Below, in pieces: positions 27,965 to 41,229 of a stretch of DNA of 64,000 bases (positions within the stretch are counted from its first letter, which is position 1; each line of letters opens with the position of its first letter). The notes under the pieces are model-generated. The model saw nothing but the letters and a program-made list of their open reading frames with translations. It was not told the DNA's origin and searched no databases. Position numbers and translations under genes: made by a program. The DNA is from Limnanthes douglasii subsp. nivea (Eukaryota > Streptophyta > Magnoliopsida > Brassicales > Limnanthaceae). The stretch lies in contig JAUPFV010000002.1 of assembly GCA_036936605.1 (NCBI GenBank), positions 250,563,305-250,627,304 of the forward strand, written 5' to 3'.

Positions 27965-28556
27965 ATGACGATAGCCATGCACCACCCGTGTCCGCATTCC
28001 CAAAGGCACCCCTCTCTTTTAAGAGGATTCTCGACATGACAAACCCTGGTAAGGTTCTTCGCTTTGCATCGAGTTAAACCACATGCTCAACCGTTTGTGC
28101 GGGACCCCGTCAACTCCTTTGAGTTTTATTCTTGCGAATTTACTCCCCAGGTGGGATACTTAACGCGTTAGCTACAACACTGCACGAATTGATACGCATA
28201 ACACCTAGTATCCATCGTTGACGGCTAGGACTATTGGCTAATCTCATTCGCTCCCCTAGATTTCGTCTCTCAGTGCCAGTAGCGGCCCAACATTGTTCTT
28301 TCTCCGTTGGTGTTCTTTCTGATCTCTACGCATTTCATCGCTCCACCAGAAATTCCCTTTGCTCATACTATACTCCAGCTTGGTAGTTTCCACTGCCTGT
28401 CCAGGGTTGAGCCCTGGGATTTGACGTCGGGCTTAAAAATCCACCTACAGACGCTTTAAGCCCAATCATTCCAGATAACGCTTGCATCCTCTGTATTACC
28501 ACGGTTGCTTGCACAGAGTTAGCCGATGCTTATTCCGCATATACCGTCATTGCTTA
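27965..28556 (-). pseudogene. rrn16: Nuclear insertion of plastid DNA: partial 16S rRNA
   Basis: The reverse complement reads through conserved plastid 16S landmarks: GGAATAAGCATCGGCTAAC, GGTAATACAGAGGATGCAAG, TAGGTGG, AAATGCGTAGAGATC, AACTCAAAGGAGTTGACG and GCATGTGGTTTAACTCGATG. It stops near the GTGGTGCATGGCT region. It covers roughly the middle third of the rRNA (about 590 bp) and is flanked by unrelated AT-rich DNA. Decay is clear: several C-to-T type changes (GGGCGTAAAG to GGGCTTAAAG), G/A changes and a short deletion where GATTAGATACCCC is expected. It cannot be a working rRNA gene. Confidence 0.93.
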
Positions 28557-29040
28557 TCCTCATGAATATGATCAAACCTTGGATTCATGTGCCTATATAG
28601 ATATTGTTTATGGATTGACAAAAATGCAAAAAAGCTCTACTCGCCTCTGCCATTCTATGAGTCTCTTTATTTTTGCGTATGTCATCGCCACTCCCTTTGG
28701 AAGCATCCATTAAGTCTTCCAAAATGAAACAAATTTTTAACTTTTTTTTCCATAACAAAAACTTATGTATAATAGAAAAATAAAACTTATATCCATTAAA
28801 ATAATCTTAATATTATATAAAATAAATGACTTGCTGTTTTGAATTCAAAAATTAAATAAACCATTGTGCTAAAAAACATTATGTATTTATTTTTTAATTT
28901 TAATATATTTATTTGTATTAGTATATTATAATTAAAAATTATGTTTTGCTTATATGGACCATTATTATATTTCAAATTACATATCATTGCATGTTTTAAT
29001 TATAAAAAATAAAAAATAAATGTATTATTAATGTTTAAAT
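28557..29040. other. AT-rich intergenic DNA
   Basis: Very AT-rich (28740-29040 is nearly all A and T). I see no gene or mobile-element signature. Confidence 0.5.
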
Positions 29041-29773
29041 AAGTATGAATGAGACTTTAAATCATATCATTAGAAATTGGTATTGGCCAAGTGAAAAGGA
29101 TGTCCACATTCGAAATATGATTCCTCCTATTATATGTTGGGTTTTATGGTTATCAAGAAACAAAGTAATTCACCAGAAGAAAAGTATCCATGTAAAAGCT
29201 ATCATTGAGCATAATAGGAATATTATTTTAAAGATTGATTTTGCAAATATCTTTAAAACAGACTACTTGAATAAAGATCTTGCAGTAGCCTATGAAATGG
29301 GATGCTTCAATCACTTAAATAATCCTAGAAAGATTATTTATTTTAAGTGGAAACCACCTACATGAAACAGAATTAAGCTCAACACTGATGGTTCTTGTTC
29401 TTTACTTAGTAAAGCTAGTGGATGTGGTCTTTTAAGGAATAATAGAGGAGATATTTTAGCAGTATATAGTAGGATTTATGGTAAACAAAAACCTACCATT
29501 GCTGAGTGCAGGACCCTACTAGATGGTCTCATATTATGCAATAAAATAAAAATTCCTAATCTAGATATTGAGACTGACTCAAACATCCTAATGGCAATGC
29601 TGGTGAAAGGCAAACTCCCTTGGTTTCTAGCACATATTATCGAATGTTGTAGGAAACTAATATTTTCTAATATGTCTATAGCTCATATTTACAGGGAATA
29701 TAATCACGTAACTTATTGGTTGGTGAAATTGACTCACAAATGTAGAATAAAACAAGATCTCGAGTCTAATTAG
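29041..29773 (+). pseudogene. LINE 3' fragment: zinc-domain end plus RNase H domain
   Basis: 29045-29365 encodes the stretch that follows the RT-associated zinc domain in plant LINEs (IICWVLWLSRNKVIHQKK). After an in-frame TGA at 29363 the frame continues with a plant-type RNase H (RVT_3): KLNTDGSC with the first catalytic Asp, GCGLLRNNRGDILAVYS, AECRTLLDGLILC and IETDSNILMAML with further acidic residues, ending near HIYREYNHVTYWL. A stop at 29771 closes it. With one nonsense codon and no RT attached it is a dead fragment. Confidence 0.75.
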
Positions 29774-31057
29774 ATTCTTGAACAATTAAGAGCAATTTCT
29801 CTTCTTGAAAACTTAGATGAGGTTTACATAAGTTTTGAGCATTAACCGATAAACTTCTATCATCAATTCTCCTATGTTGCCAAGCAATTGTGGATATTTC
29901 GGATTATCTTTAACTCTATTTTTTATTAAGCTTTGTCTATGAAATAGTCTTCATGCTCGTGTCTAGTCTTATAAGGATTAAATTTATTCAAAATAACTAA
30001 TCTAATCAGAAAAATTAAAACTACTACTAACAATCTTATAAAACATGTAGTATTACCTGATTTATTTATGTTTGTAGATTTTCAATTTGATGTAGAAACC
30101 TCAATCTTATCTAAAGAAACAAATTCGGCTTCATCAAAATGTTAATGAAGAACTATCAAGGAAAGAGTAGAAGCTTAGAAAATACTCAAAATTTCAGAAA
30201 ACATAAAAAAAGAACTTGTCAATCTAAATAATCAAATAAAGAAAACAATACATTTGTTTCGTATGTAAATCAAATGCAAGATATCCGTAATCCTCGTAGT
30301 TGATGCATTTTTATTCCTTTCAAAGTCAATATCAACTTTAGATGGTGCTAAGTTAAAAAGCTAAAGATTGGTGTGGATTACTTTGAACTAAGGGTAATTT
30401 CGTCATGTGCTTTAGAGAATTTCAAAGGTATTAAATGTTTGGGTGTTTTGTAGTGAGAGATTCTTGTATTAAATGTTTATTAGCCTCATTAATGAAAGTG
30501 GTTGAGTATTTATACCCTTAATTATGGACTCATGGGCTTTGAGGTCAAGTTGTGAAACCGGGTCAAGTTTAAAGACCCATTAGTTCTTAAGTAGATTAGC
30601 ACCTAGCTTAGTCAAAAGGTGTTTAGTGTTTTAGTACTTTTGTCCTGTCCGGATAGTTCAGTGGGCAGTTATTGTCCGAATTACCCCTGTCTGGTTTTCT
30701 CAGTGAGTGGTGGTGAATAAATCCGGACTCATCAAAGATGACTTCATGAGAGTCTTCAAAGATATTCTTGCAAACAACCCTTGATCGATTAAAAACTCTA
30801 GACATGAGCTTTCATAAGATTAAGAATATTGATTTTATGAAATATAAAAAATAGAATTAGTCGGGTTTGCTTTGAAAATTATAAGATCCACTCTTCAAAA
30901 TCAAAAGGAAATGAAGTGAAAATCTTAAAACATTTTACTATTGATGCGGTTATTAAAAAATAAATCAAATCCCACACTTTAGTAACCCAAAAATTATATT
31001 TTGGACATGAAATGGTTTGTATTAAGAATAAAAAATATAAATGATGACTTTATGACT
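29774..31057. other. Intergenic DNA with a block resembling the 3' flank of BGLU-B
   Basis: I see no gene. Positions 30805-30960 resemble 55620-55795, the sequence just downstream of BGLU-B, sharing TGAGCTTTC, GTTTGCTTTGAA and TTTTACTATTG in the same order and spacing. The rest is unassigned. Confidence 0.4.
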
Positions 31058-31426
31058 TTGAACAGTACATCGTCCCTCGACTATCACGTTTGGTGGCAGA
31101 TAATCCATTGACTTTCAAATATCCGTTGACAGTCCCTGTACTATCGGATAAAGTTAGTCCACCAGATCCTCTGATCCATGAGAGGTTGCCACCTGTCACC
31201 ATAGTCCCCAAATTTTTGTATCACCACTAGTCCCTTGAGTTTTGGTTATCCGTAATATTCTACATTTTGGGTTTGACCTAAACTCAAAGGACTAGTGGTG
31301 ATACAAAAATCTGGGAACTATGGTGACAAAGCCAAACGCGATAGTTCAGGGACTGTCAACGGACATTTGAAAGTCAAGGGACTATCTGCCACCAAACCCG
31401 ATAGTTGAGGGACGATTTACTGTTCA
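31058..31426. mobile_element. Foldback / MULE-like MITE with long terminal inverted repeats
   Basis: The left arm starts TTGAACAGTACATCGTCCCT and the right end is its near-complement (ACGATTTACTGTTCAA). The arms continue to pair over most of the element, meeting near 31250-31290. The left arm carries about 50 extra bases (around 31145-31200). The flanking 9-mers (31049-31057 and 31427-31435) agree at 6 of 9 positions and share TGACT, suggesting a decayed 9-bp target duplication as made by Mutator-like transposases. There is no coding content. Confidence 0.75.
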
Positions 31427-31881
31427 ATGCCTGACTTTAACGATCGTATTGATTATTTGTTAGGTGTGATCCATTTATTTGACCATTATAATGATGCATA
31501 TATGCCGGAGTTTGCGTAAGAATCACAAACCTTATTTATTACTACTATACAAAATAATAAAAATTAACAAATCTTTATATCACATTTCACGGTTTTAACT
31601 CAATGGACTGTTTTGATTTTGTTTTCCTTGTATTTTTTATTAACGAGCTTTTCCATCTATGTAGTTTGAATAAAATCGAATTTAATATAAAACGACTGAA
31701 CTAAAAGAAATCTTGTGTACTCAGTATTTTCCAAAAATACCACTTACCCAATGACTAGTTTCCCTACCTGAACAAGAGTATCTTTTTAGCCCCACCATTT
31801 TCTTCTTTATTTGACTAAATAACCCCTACCCATTTCAATTTGTCTCTATTCCTCTACCCTTTTCACATTCATCTCATTATC

Positions 31882-31888
31882 TATAAAT
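31882..31888 (+). promoter_or_regulatory. TATA box of BGLU-A
   Basis: TATAAAT within CATTATCTATAAATAATC lies about 98 bp before the ATG, followed by a CT-rich leader (CTCTCTCCATCTCTATCC). Position and context fit a core promoter. Confidence 0.65.
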
Positions 31889-31979
31889 AATCTCTCTCCA
31901 TCTCTATCCCATTCATCATCACATTCACATCATTCCTTTTTTTCTAAACTATAAACTTCTACGTTCTACAAGATAACAT

Positions 31980-35429
<3,450 letters not shown>

Positions 35430-35515
35430 TTATTTTATGTGCAGTAATAGTTTACATTGAATTATACCAACGAAAAAATTGGTTTGGTTTAAGGCATAAT
35501 TGTATTATTTGATTT

Positions 35516-35521
35516 AATAAA
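35516..35521 (+). terminator. Polyadenylation signal of BGLU-A
   Basis: AATAAA lies 87 bp past the stop codon, the first canonical signal downstream. Confidence 0.55.
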
Positions 35522-35799
35522 AGTCGTATGGTGTGTGAAATTTCCGTTATACGTTAGATATATACCATGGTCGTTTTTATTTTGGTGAGGAAATTTATTC
35601 ACCTGGTTCGGATTAACTATACAAAACTGTATAGAAATATGAACGTTTTTATTGATTCTTTAAGCTTGATATGATGCGAAATATCAACCTCTTATAGAAT
35701 ACAAAGGGGATATTTAATGATCTCAAACTCAAACAATATATTGGTTATTATGCTTATCAAAATTATTAAGATTCGAAAAATGATATTATTCTTTTAATA

Positions 35800-36612
35800 C
35801 TCCCTCCTTCCGTCCTATTTTTGACGTTCCAGCAAAAAAATATATCATAATTTATCGTTTTATTATTATGTAGGTACAAATGTCATTTTTTTTTTATTTT
35901 ATCTTTATATTTTCATCTACAATTTTTTGTCTATAATTTTCTTTTTTCCTGCTTGTGATAATTTTTTTATTGTTTTTCAATCGCTTTCGGTCATTCATAT
36001 TTTATTTTATTTTCCTATTTTTTTTGTTAATTTAAATACGTAAAAATAATTTTTTGTATAAATAGTTATTTGGTGGTTATAAATAGAATGGTAGTTCCAC
36101 AACCATGGTTATTGCTTCTTATTCTCAAGATATAAAAAAAAAATTCGTTCATATTGAAACACGTTCAAACAAAAAAATTGTTAGAGATTTTGATTTAAAT
36201 GTTGTTGATCGTGGTTTCGATTTAAATAAATATCCGGAAGATGGTGATGTACATGCTGATAAAATAGAGATAAAACAAGTAATTCAAGCTAGATTGAAAA
36301 TTTTTCTTCCAAAATTTTATTGAAATCTTATGTACTTATGTTGAATGTGTTAAATGAAGAAATGTTTTTATATTATATTTCTTTTCACGATCGTATCAAT
36401 TTATATAAACTGAAATTTAATATATAAACTATGACAAAATAAAAGAATTAGATATTTATTTTAAAAAATTTCCGAAAAAACTGTACCAAAAAATAAACTA
36501 TGAAACGAGAGAAGAGAAAATAAAAAAATAGGTTTTTGAAGCAGTTTTAAATATATAAAATAACAATAATAAGATGTTAAGAAAAAACTGCCAACAAATT
36601 GGGACAGGGGAG
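35800..36612. mobile_element. Mariner-like / large Stowaway-type element
   Basis: The left end CTCCCTCCTTCCGTCC and the right end (reverse complement CTCCCCTGTCCC) match the plant mariner/Stowaway terminal repeat CTCCCTCCGTCCC. Each end is next to TA (35798-35799 and 36613-36614), the Tc1/mariner target. The interior is AT-rich and contains a 72-codon open frame (36105-36323; FDLN motifs around residues 28 and 39) that I cannot assign. It could be the start of a deleted transposase. At 813 bp it is too short for an autonomous element and long for a Stowaway MITE. Confidence 0.7.
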
Positions 36613-36614
36613 TA

Positions 36615-37338
36615 TGTAAGAATAAAAATTTGATTTTAAAAAATGTATCTATATTATTTTTAGAGTTAAGTACCAGACCCAAAACTATAACTATTATTCA
36701 CCTAAGATCCATATTTTCATGTTTATCCGAGAAAGACCTGTTTAATCAAATATTTACCATTTAAAACTCACGAATACCCTTTATATCCCTACTCACTTAT
36801 ATAAAAGCTTTTAACACCCATATTTCATTTTTTTCCTCAATTTTTTTATCTCTACGTGAAAAAAATAGTGCCCTACTATTATAGGTGATGACCATTTTTT
36901 ACTCGATGTTTTGTTTTTCTTTTGTTTTCCGTATGATTGCGATTGTGTTTTTACTTGATTATGCGAAGATACTCGATTTGTGTGTGTTTGGAATGCCGAA
37001 TTTGAGTTCGAAACATTTGTTTTGGTTAGATCTGTTTTCGTTCTTTACGTAGTCTGAAAAGTCAAATTTCCAGTTAGTTTTCGAGTTCGAATGTGCTAAT
37101 ATAGTTTATTTGTCGCACTGAAGTTAGTGTTTTGTTGATTTTAGTATGTAGTATGTGTTTGTGAAATTTCTGTTTTCGTAAAACGTTTATGGTTTTATAT
37201 GTAGAAGATGTGAAACGTGTTTGTTCTATACGTAATGATAGTTGCGAAACGTGTATGTTTCTGGAATAATAGATGCAAAATATATTTGTGATAGATGCGA
37301 AAAATTCTTAGAGATAGATGTGAAACGTTATTTGTTTT
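36615..37338. other. AT-rich DNA without a recognised gene
   Basis: A TATATAAAAG motif lies near 36801 with CT-rich sequence after it, but no coding frame follows. From about 37195 the text GATGTGAAACGTG or GATGCGAAA recurs irregularly, forming a diverged prelude to the minisatellite at 37.47 kb. Confidence 0.45.
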
Positions 37339-37940
37339 TAAAAAAATTCAAAACATATCATGAGTGGTACTAGTTTTGTTCGTCTTAAAAAACCAACAGT
37401 ATTTTCAGATTTTTTTTCCGAGTTACAGTTTAAAAGATACATACTTTAAAAAAATTTAATTTATAGGGCAAACGAAGAATATGCGAAACCTTCTTTGTTT
37501 TGATAGATGCGAAACTTTCTTTATTTTGCTAGATGCGTAACCTTCTTTATTTTGCTAGATGCATAACCTTCTTTATTTTGCTAGATGCGAATCCTTCTTT
37601 ATTTTGCTAGATGTGAAACCTTCTTTGCTTTAATAGATGCAAAACCGTTTTTATTTTTATAGATGTGAAACCTTCTTTGTTTTGCTGGGTGTGAAACTTG
37701 TTTAAATTGCGTACTGCTAGATGCGAATTCAGGGCCAGCATGATAGATTCTAGATGCAAAACCCAACCCACTAGATGCGAAACCATATACTGAGAAACGT
37801 ATGTAAAATATATATATTCAAAAAAAATTAAACATATCATGAGTGGTACTAGTTTTGTTCGTCTTAAAAAAACAAATCCAATAGTATATTCAGATTCTTT
37901 TTTCGAGTTACAGTTTAAAAGATAAAGACCTTTAAAAATT
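37339..37940. repeat. 26-bp minisatellite enclosed by a 120-bp direct repeat
   Basis: Units of the form GATGCGAAACCTTCTTTATT + TTGCTA (26 bp) run from about 37475 to 37700, eight to nine copies with scattered substitutions. On each side lies a longer direct repeat (37339-37460 and 37817-37940), sharing ACATATCATGAGTGGTACTA, GTTTTGTTCGTCTTAAAAAA and CGAGTTACAGTTTAAAAGAT. The copies differ by a few small indels. Confidence 0.85.
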
Positions 37941-38270
37941 AAAACTAAAAAAGAAAATAAAGAGAAGTTTGTTATCGGATTTTACATAGAAAGGTATTTA
38001 AGGTATAAAGTCTCTTAAAAAGTTTAGATTTTATCCGTAATAGGTTTGTCGGATAGGTCTTAAATGGTAAGTCTCTCTTATTTTTATATCTAAAATATAA
38101 AAATATTCCTACCCTTATATAATTGTTAAAGATATTTGAAATTATAATGTATTGTTTGTAAAATATTGAATATATCAAAAGTGTGGTAATTAGGAGTATA
38201 GTGGAAGAAACAGTTCAAATACTAGTTGGATTGATATAAAATTTAAGAAGAAGATTCATTAATTTTACAC

Positions 38271-38277
38271 TATAAAT
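38271..38277 (+). promoter_or_regulatory. Possible TATA box upstream of the orphan signal-peptide exon
   Basis: TATAAAT lies 72 bp before the ATG at 38343. It gives the short exon the look of a genuine gene start, though the motif is common in such AT-rich DNA. Confidence 0.35.
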
Positions 38278-38342
38278 ATTAGCCGATAAAAATTTACGTA
38301 CATTCACAAATACATGTGTATAAACAGATACAAAGAAATCCA

Positions 38343-38416
38343 ATGTTAACAATTTTATTACCAATTTTATTGGTTTCATTGCCAAGTTTGATCTACGCCA
38401 ATAAATATGACTATAG
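38343..38416 (+). pseudogene. Orphan first exon encoding a signal peptide
   Basis: An ATG opens a 24-codon frame of classic signal-peptide form (MLTILLPILLVSLPSLIYAN, then KYDY), ending AG at a strong splice donor (GTAAGTCATA). No matching next exon follows: a LINE fragment starts about 140 bp later and Tat element 3 after that. The end KYDYR resembles the mature N-terminus of family-9 endoglucanases (a DYRDAL-like start), but the match is too short to rely on. This is probably the beheaded 5' end of a secreted-protein gene, or chance. Confidence 0.35.
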
Positions 38417-38552
38417 GTAAGTCATACGTTCTTATATATTGGCACCTCATTCTTGACCTTTTGTGGTCATGGATTTCACTTATAAATAATTTCACGAATA
38501 CTCTAACGCATTACCAATCTCACCTACAGTATTAATATTAAAAATGAACCCC

Positions 38553-38772
38553 GCCGGGTTGAAATGGTCTCAAACAGCGTGATCCCTTATCCCCATTACT
38601 ATTTGTTCTCGTCATGCGAGTGTTATCCACTATGTTAAAAGAGAAAAACGAGAATATAAATTTTAATTTTAACTGCAAATGTAACAACCTTAAGATTGTT
38701 AAATATACTTTGTAGATGACTTAATGATCTCCACTCGCACTGACACTAATTTCATCAAGCTCATTAAGAAGT
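38553..38772 (+). pseudogene. LINE reverse-transcriptase fragment
   Basis: With one or two frameshifts the plus strand reads DPLSPLLFVLVMRVLSTML, then a divergent stretch, then FVDDLMIST near 38712-38740. These are the RT blocks around the GDPLSP and FADD boxes of plant LINEs. Only about 70 codons remain. Confidence 0.65.
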
Positions 38773-38899
38773 GATAATGATATCTTACACGTAGTATATA
38801 TTCATTATGCTCACAAGGTACGCTCATACAAAAGACTAGCAATATGATAAGTGACACTTACAGCGCGAGACGAATACTCCAAGGACGAGAATAATACTG

Positions 38900-39170
38900 A
38901 AGACAAGGATAAATGATTACTACTATACAAAGACCATGAATGAGACGAGGGTAACACTCAATACAAAAAAAGACAACAAACCAACGCATAACGAGGACTG
39001 AGACGAGCGCACAAGGCGAACACACATGGCAAAACAAATGTAATCGAGAAAAGAGAAAATGATTAATATTAAACGAGGACCATAAATAAGACAAGGATAC
39101 CAAGAAATACAAAGCCGAGAGAAATAAACCAACACAGACGAGTGCACGAGGCAAACAAACAGAGTACCCG
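38900..39170. repeat. Imperfect tandem duplication, about 145-bp unit
   Basis: Two copies (about 38910-39030 and 39055-39165) begin AAATGATTA, share ACCATAAATAAGAC or ACCATGAATGAGAC, and end near GACGAGCGCACAAGGC or GACGAGTGCACGAGGC. It lies just before the LTR of Tat element 3 and may belong to older repeat DNA. The long open frames on its minus strand are not protein-like. Confidence 0.6.
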
Positions 39171-39199
39171 AGTGACTGCCATAAAGCTATACACGTCAT

Positions 39200-39470
39200 C
39201 ATTACGGGGAGTAACGTGTTTGAACGTCCATTATAAGGCACGACCAACATTTAAAGAAGTTGACACAATTCAAATATATAATATATAGATATTCAATATG
39301 AGAGATAAAATACTTGTAAAGATTATAAAAGAATGGCGAAACCCTAACTATGTTGTTTTGAGACTAAATCGAATACAAAAAAGAAACCTTATTATTTAAA
39401 ACTATATTTATTTCTTTAGCCTATCTTTGTTATCCAGACATCGCGTTTGAGAAAAAAATATCTTAACAAA
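39200..39470 (+). repeat. 5' LTR of Tat-type element 3 (approximate ends)
   Basis: The text from AACGTCCATTATAAGGCAC to GCCTATCTTTGTTATCC matches 46283-46475 in order, with gaps. The downstream end is set by the primer-site relic at 39472. Confidence 0.6.
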
Positions 39471-39471
39471 T

Positions 39472-39490
39472 TTGGCGATATTTGTGAGAA
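39472..39490 (+). promoter_or_regulatory. Degenerate primer-binding site of Tat-type element 3
   Basis: TTGGCGATATTTGTGAGAA looks like a decayed form of the TTGGCGCCGTCTGTGGGAA primer site common in plant Ty3/gypsy elements of this kind. The differences are mainly of the CpG and C-to-T decay type. Confidence 0.45.
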
Positions 39491-39542
39491 AAGCTTTATC
39501 TTACCCTACCACAATTAACCAACCCCTAGTAACAGTAAGATC

Positions 39543-40900
39543 ATGAATCAAAATGGACAACCCGAATATGTGTCTGAGTCGGTGAAACCCAACTATCATT
39601 CTAGGAGCAGTGGCAAGACAACCAACTGACGAGGCTAACCTGGAGCAAGATTAGCCATTGGACGCAATTATGCGCCAACATCAGGTGACTGAAACAATTA
39701 GGATCACAGTCGTTGACCAATCGGCTAAGGCCATGTTTGTAACACAATATGGGGGAATTCGACCTCAAAGCAAACCAATGTATCTAATTATTTTTGTGCA
39801 TATTGATCCTGCATCGGTTCAAGAAGACAATCCCTAGAGACAAGGTACATTTCTTACACCATATAATATCTAACTTTTGGAATTTCAAATGGAAAAACGG
39901 AGACAAGAACAAATCAAGACCAACGAGCGATAGGTTGAGAGAGACCGTGAGGCTAAGGCGAGAATGGAAAAAATGATCGAGGCATTGTACCTATTAACAG
40001 AAATAGTCATATCAGAGGATAAAAAGATGAAAAAATTAGATCAAGAGGTCGATAAAGTAAGTTATGAGGTTAGAAGAAATACGACATGGAGGATGGCGAG
40101 CAAAAATATGAAAGTGAAAGAGACAAAAAAAATGCCGGGACGTCTAGTATGGAGAGCAGTAGAGTAACGGTATCTCCAAAAGAACCAAATAAAATAATGA
40201 GGTCGAGTACAATGTGGAAAGACCAAAGTTGGCGGATTGCATTCTACACGAGTCTTATTTTGTGAAAAAATATTGTGGAGGGAAAACTTCCTAGGAAGTT
40301 TGATCCCTACCGAATGGATTCATATGATGGATCCGGGGACCTCGAGCATCATCTGGAACATTTTAAGAACATCATAATATCTTTCAGCTTAGACAATGTC
40401 CTACATTTTCGATCATTCTTCATGACGTTCAAAGGAAATGCTCTTGACTGGTCCAACAACCTACCAAATGGTATAATCCAAGCTATTGAGGGTTTATGGA
40501 ACGTTTTTCAGATTTTTTTAGTGGTTAACAAAAAGTATAATAAAGATGGTTCATCCATCATGAATATGTATGAAATGCAAGGAAAATAGTTACAAGTTAC
40601 GTGAAGAGATTTGTGCATGAGATAAATATGGTATTTACATGAAATGAGGATGTGGTGGTGGTCTCGTTTCATAGAGGGTTAAATATCCAAGAACCCTTGT
40701 ATGATGACTTCATCCGTTTCCCGTTTGACACTATTGGCGACATCCTTCCAAGGTCAGACCACTTCATTAGAGTCGAGGAATCTAAAAGAGGATCACCCAC
40801 TCACTCAACGCCACAAACATCAAAAGCATAAAAAACCGGATAAGAATAGATGAGAATAGACCATACGCAACAATTTTAAGAGCGATGAGCCTATCCGTAT
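39543..40900 (+). pseudogene. Gag relic of Tat-type element 3
   Basis: Starts ATGAATCAAAATGGACAACC with a stop soon after. A charged coiled coil follows (EKMIEALYLLTEIVISEDKK, 39964-40167), then the capsid core in an open stretch at 40275-40589 (PRKFDPYRMDSYDGSGDLEH, FKGNALDWSNNLPNG). It then breaks near 40588. The closest relative in the window is the gag relic of element 2. Confidence 0.75.
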
Positions 40901-41229
40901 TTTATCAAACAGGTTGAGGGTCTCATACTACGACAATTGCATGCAAAGTTTCACACATCTGCCAGAGAATATTTTTGTTATATATAACATAACCAAAGGA
41001 AAGACAAGATACCGACCGCCTTGTCACATGCCGGTCTCAGAGAATGATCAATCTCGTAAATAATTTTATGCGTACCATAAAGACAATGAATATTCCATCA
41101 TTGAATAAAGGAAAGAAACAATAGTTATTTGGTGTAGGAGTCCTCGCATCACAACTATAGGAAGCCGGTCGTCGACCTTATTTTCAATGACGGAAACATG
41201 AAGGGCATAGTTATCCTCATGAGGACGCC

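Noticed and set aside
27965..28556. Functional rRNA gene or bacterial contamination
   Set aside because: Only the middle part of 16S is present, decayed by many substitutions and a deletion, and embedded in AT-rich nuclear-type DNA. Landmarks match plastid 16S.
38858..39250. 130-codon minus-strand open frame with membrane-like segments
   Set aside because: It spans an imperfect tandem duplication and reaches the LTR of Tat element 3. Its Leu/Ser/Cys/Val-rich translation follows from base composition.
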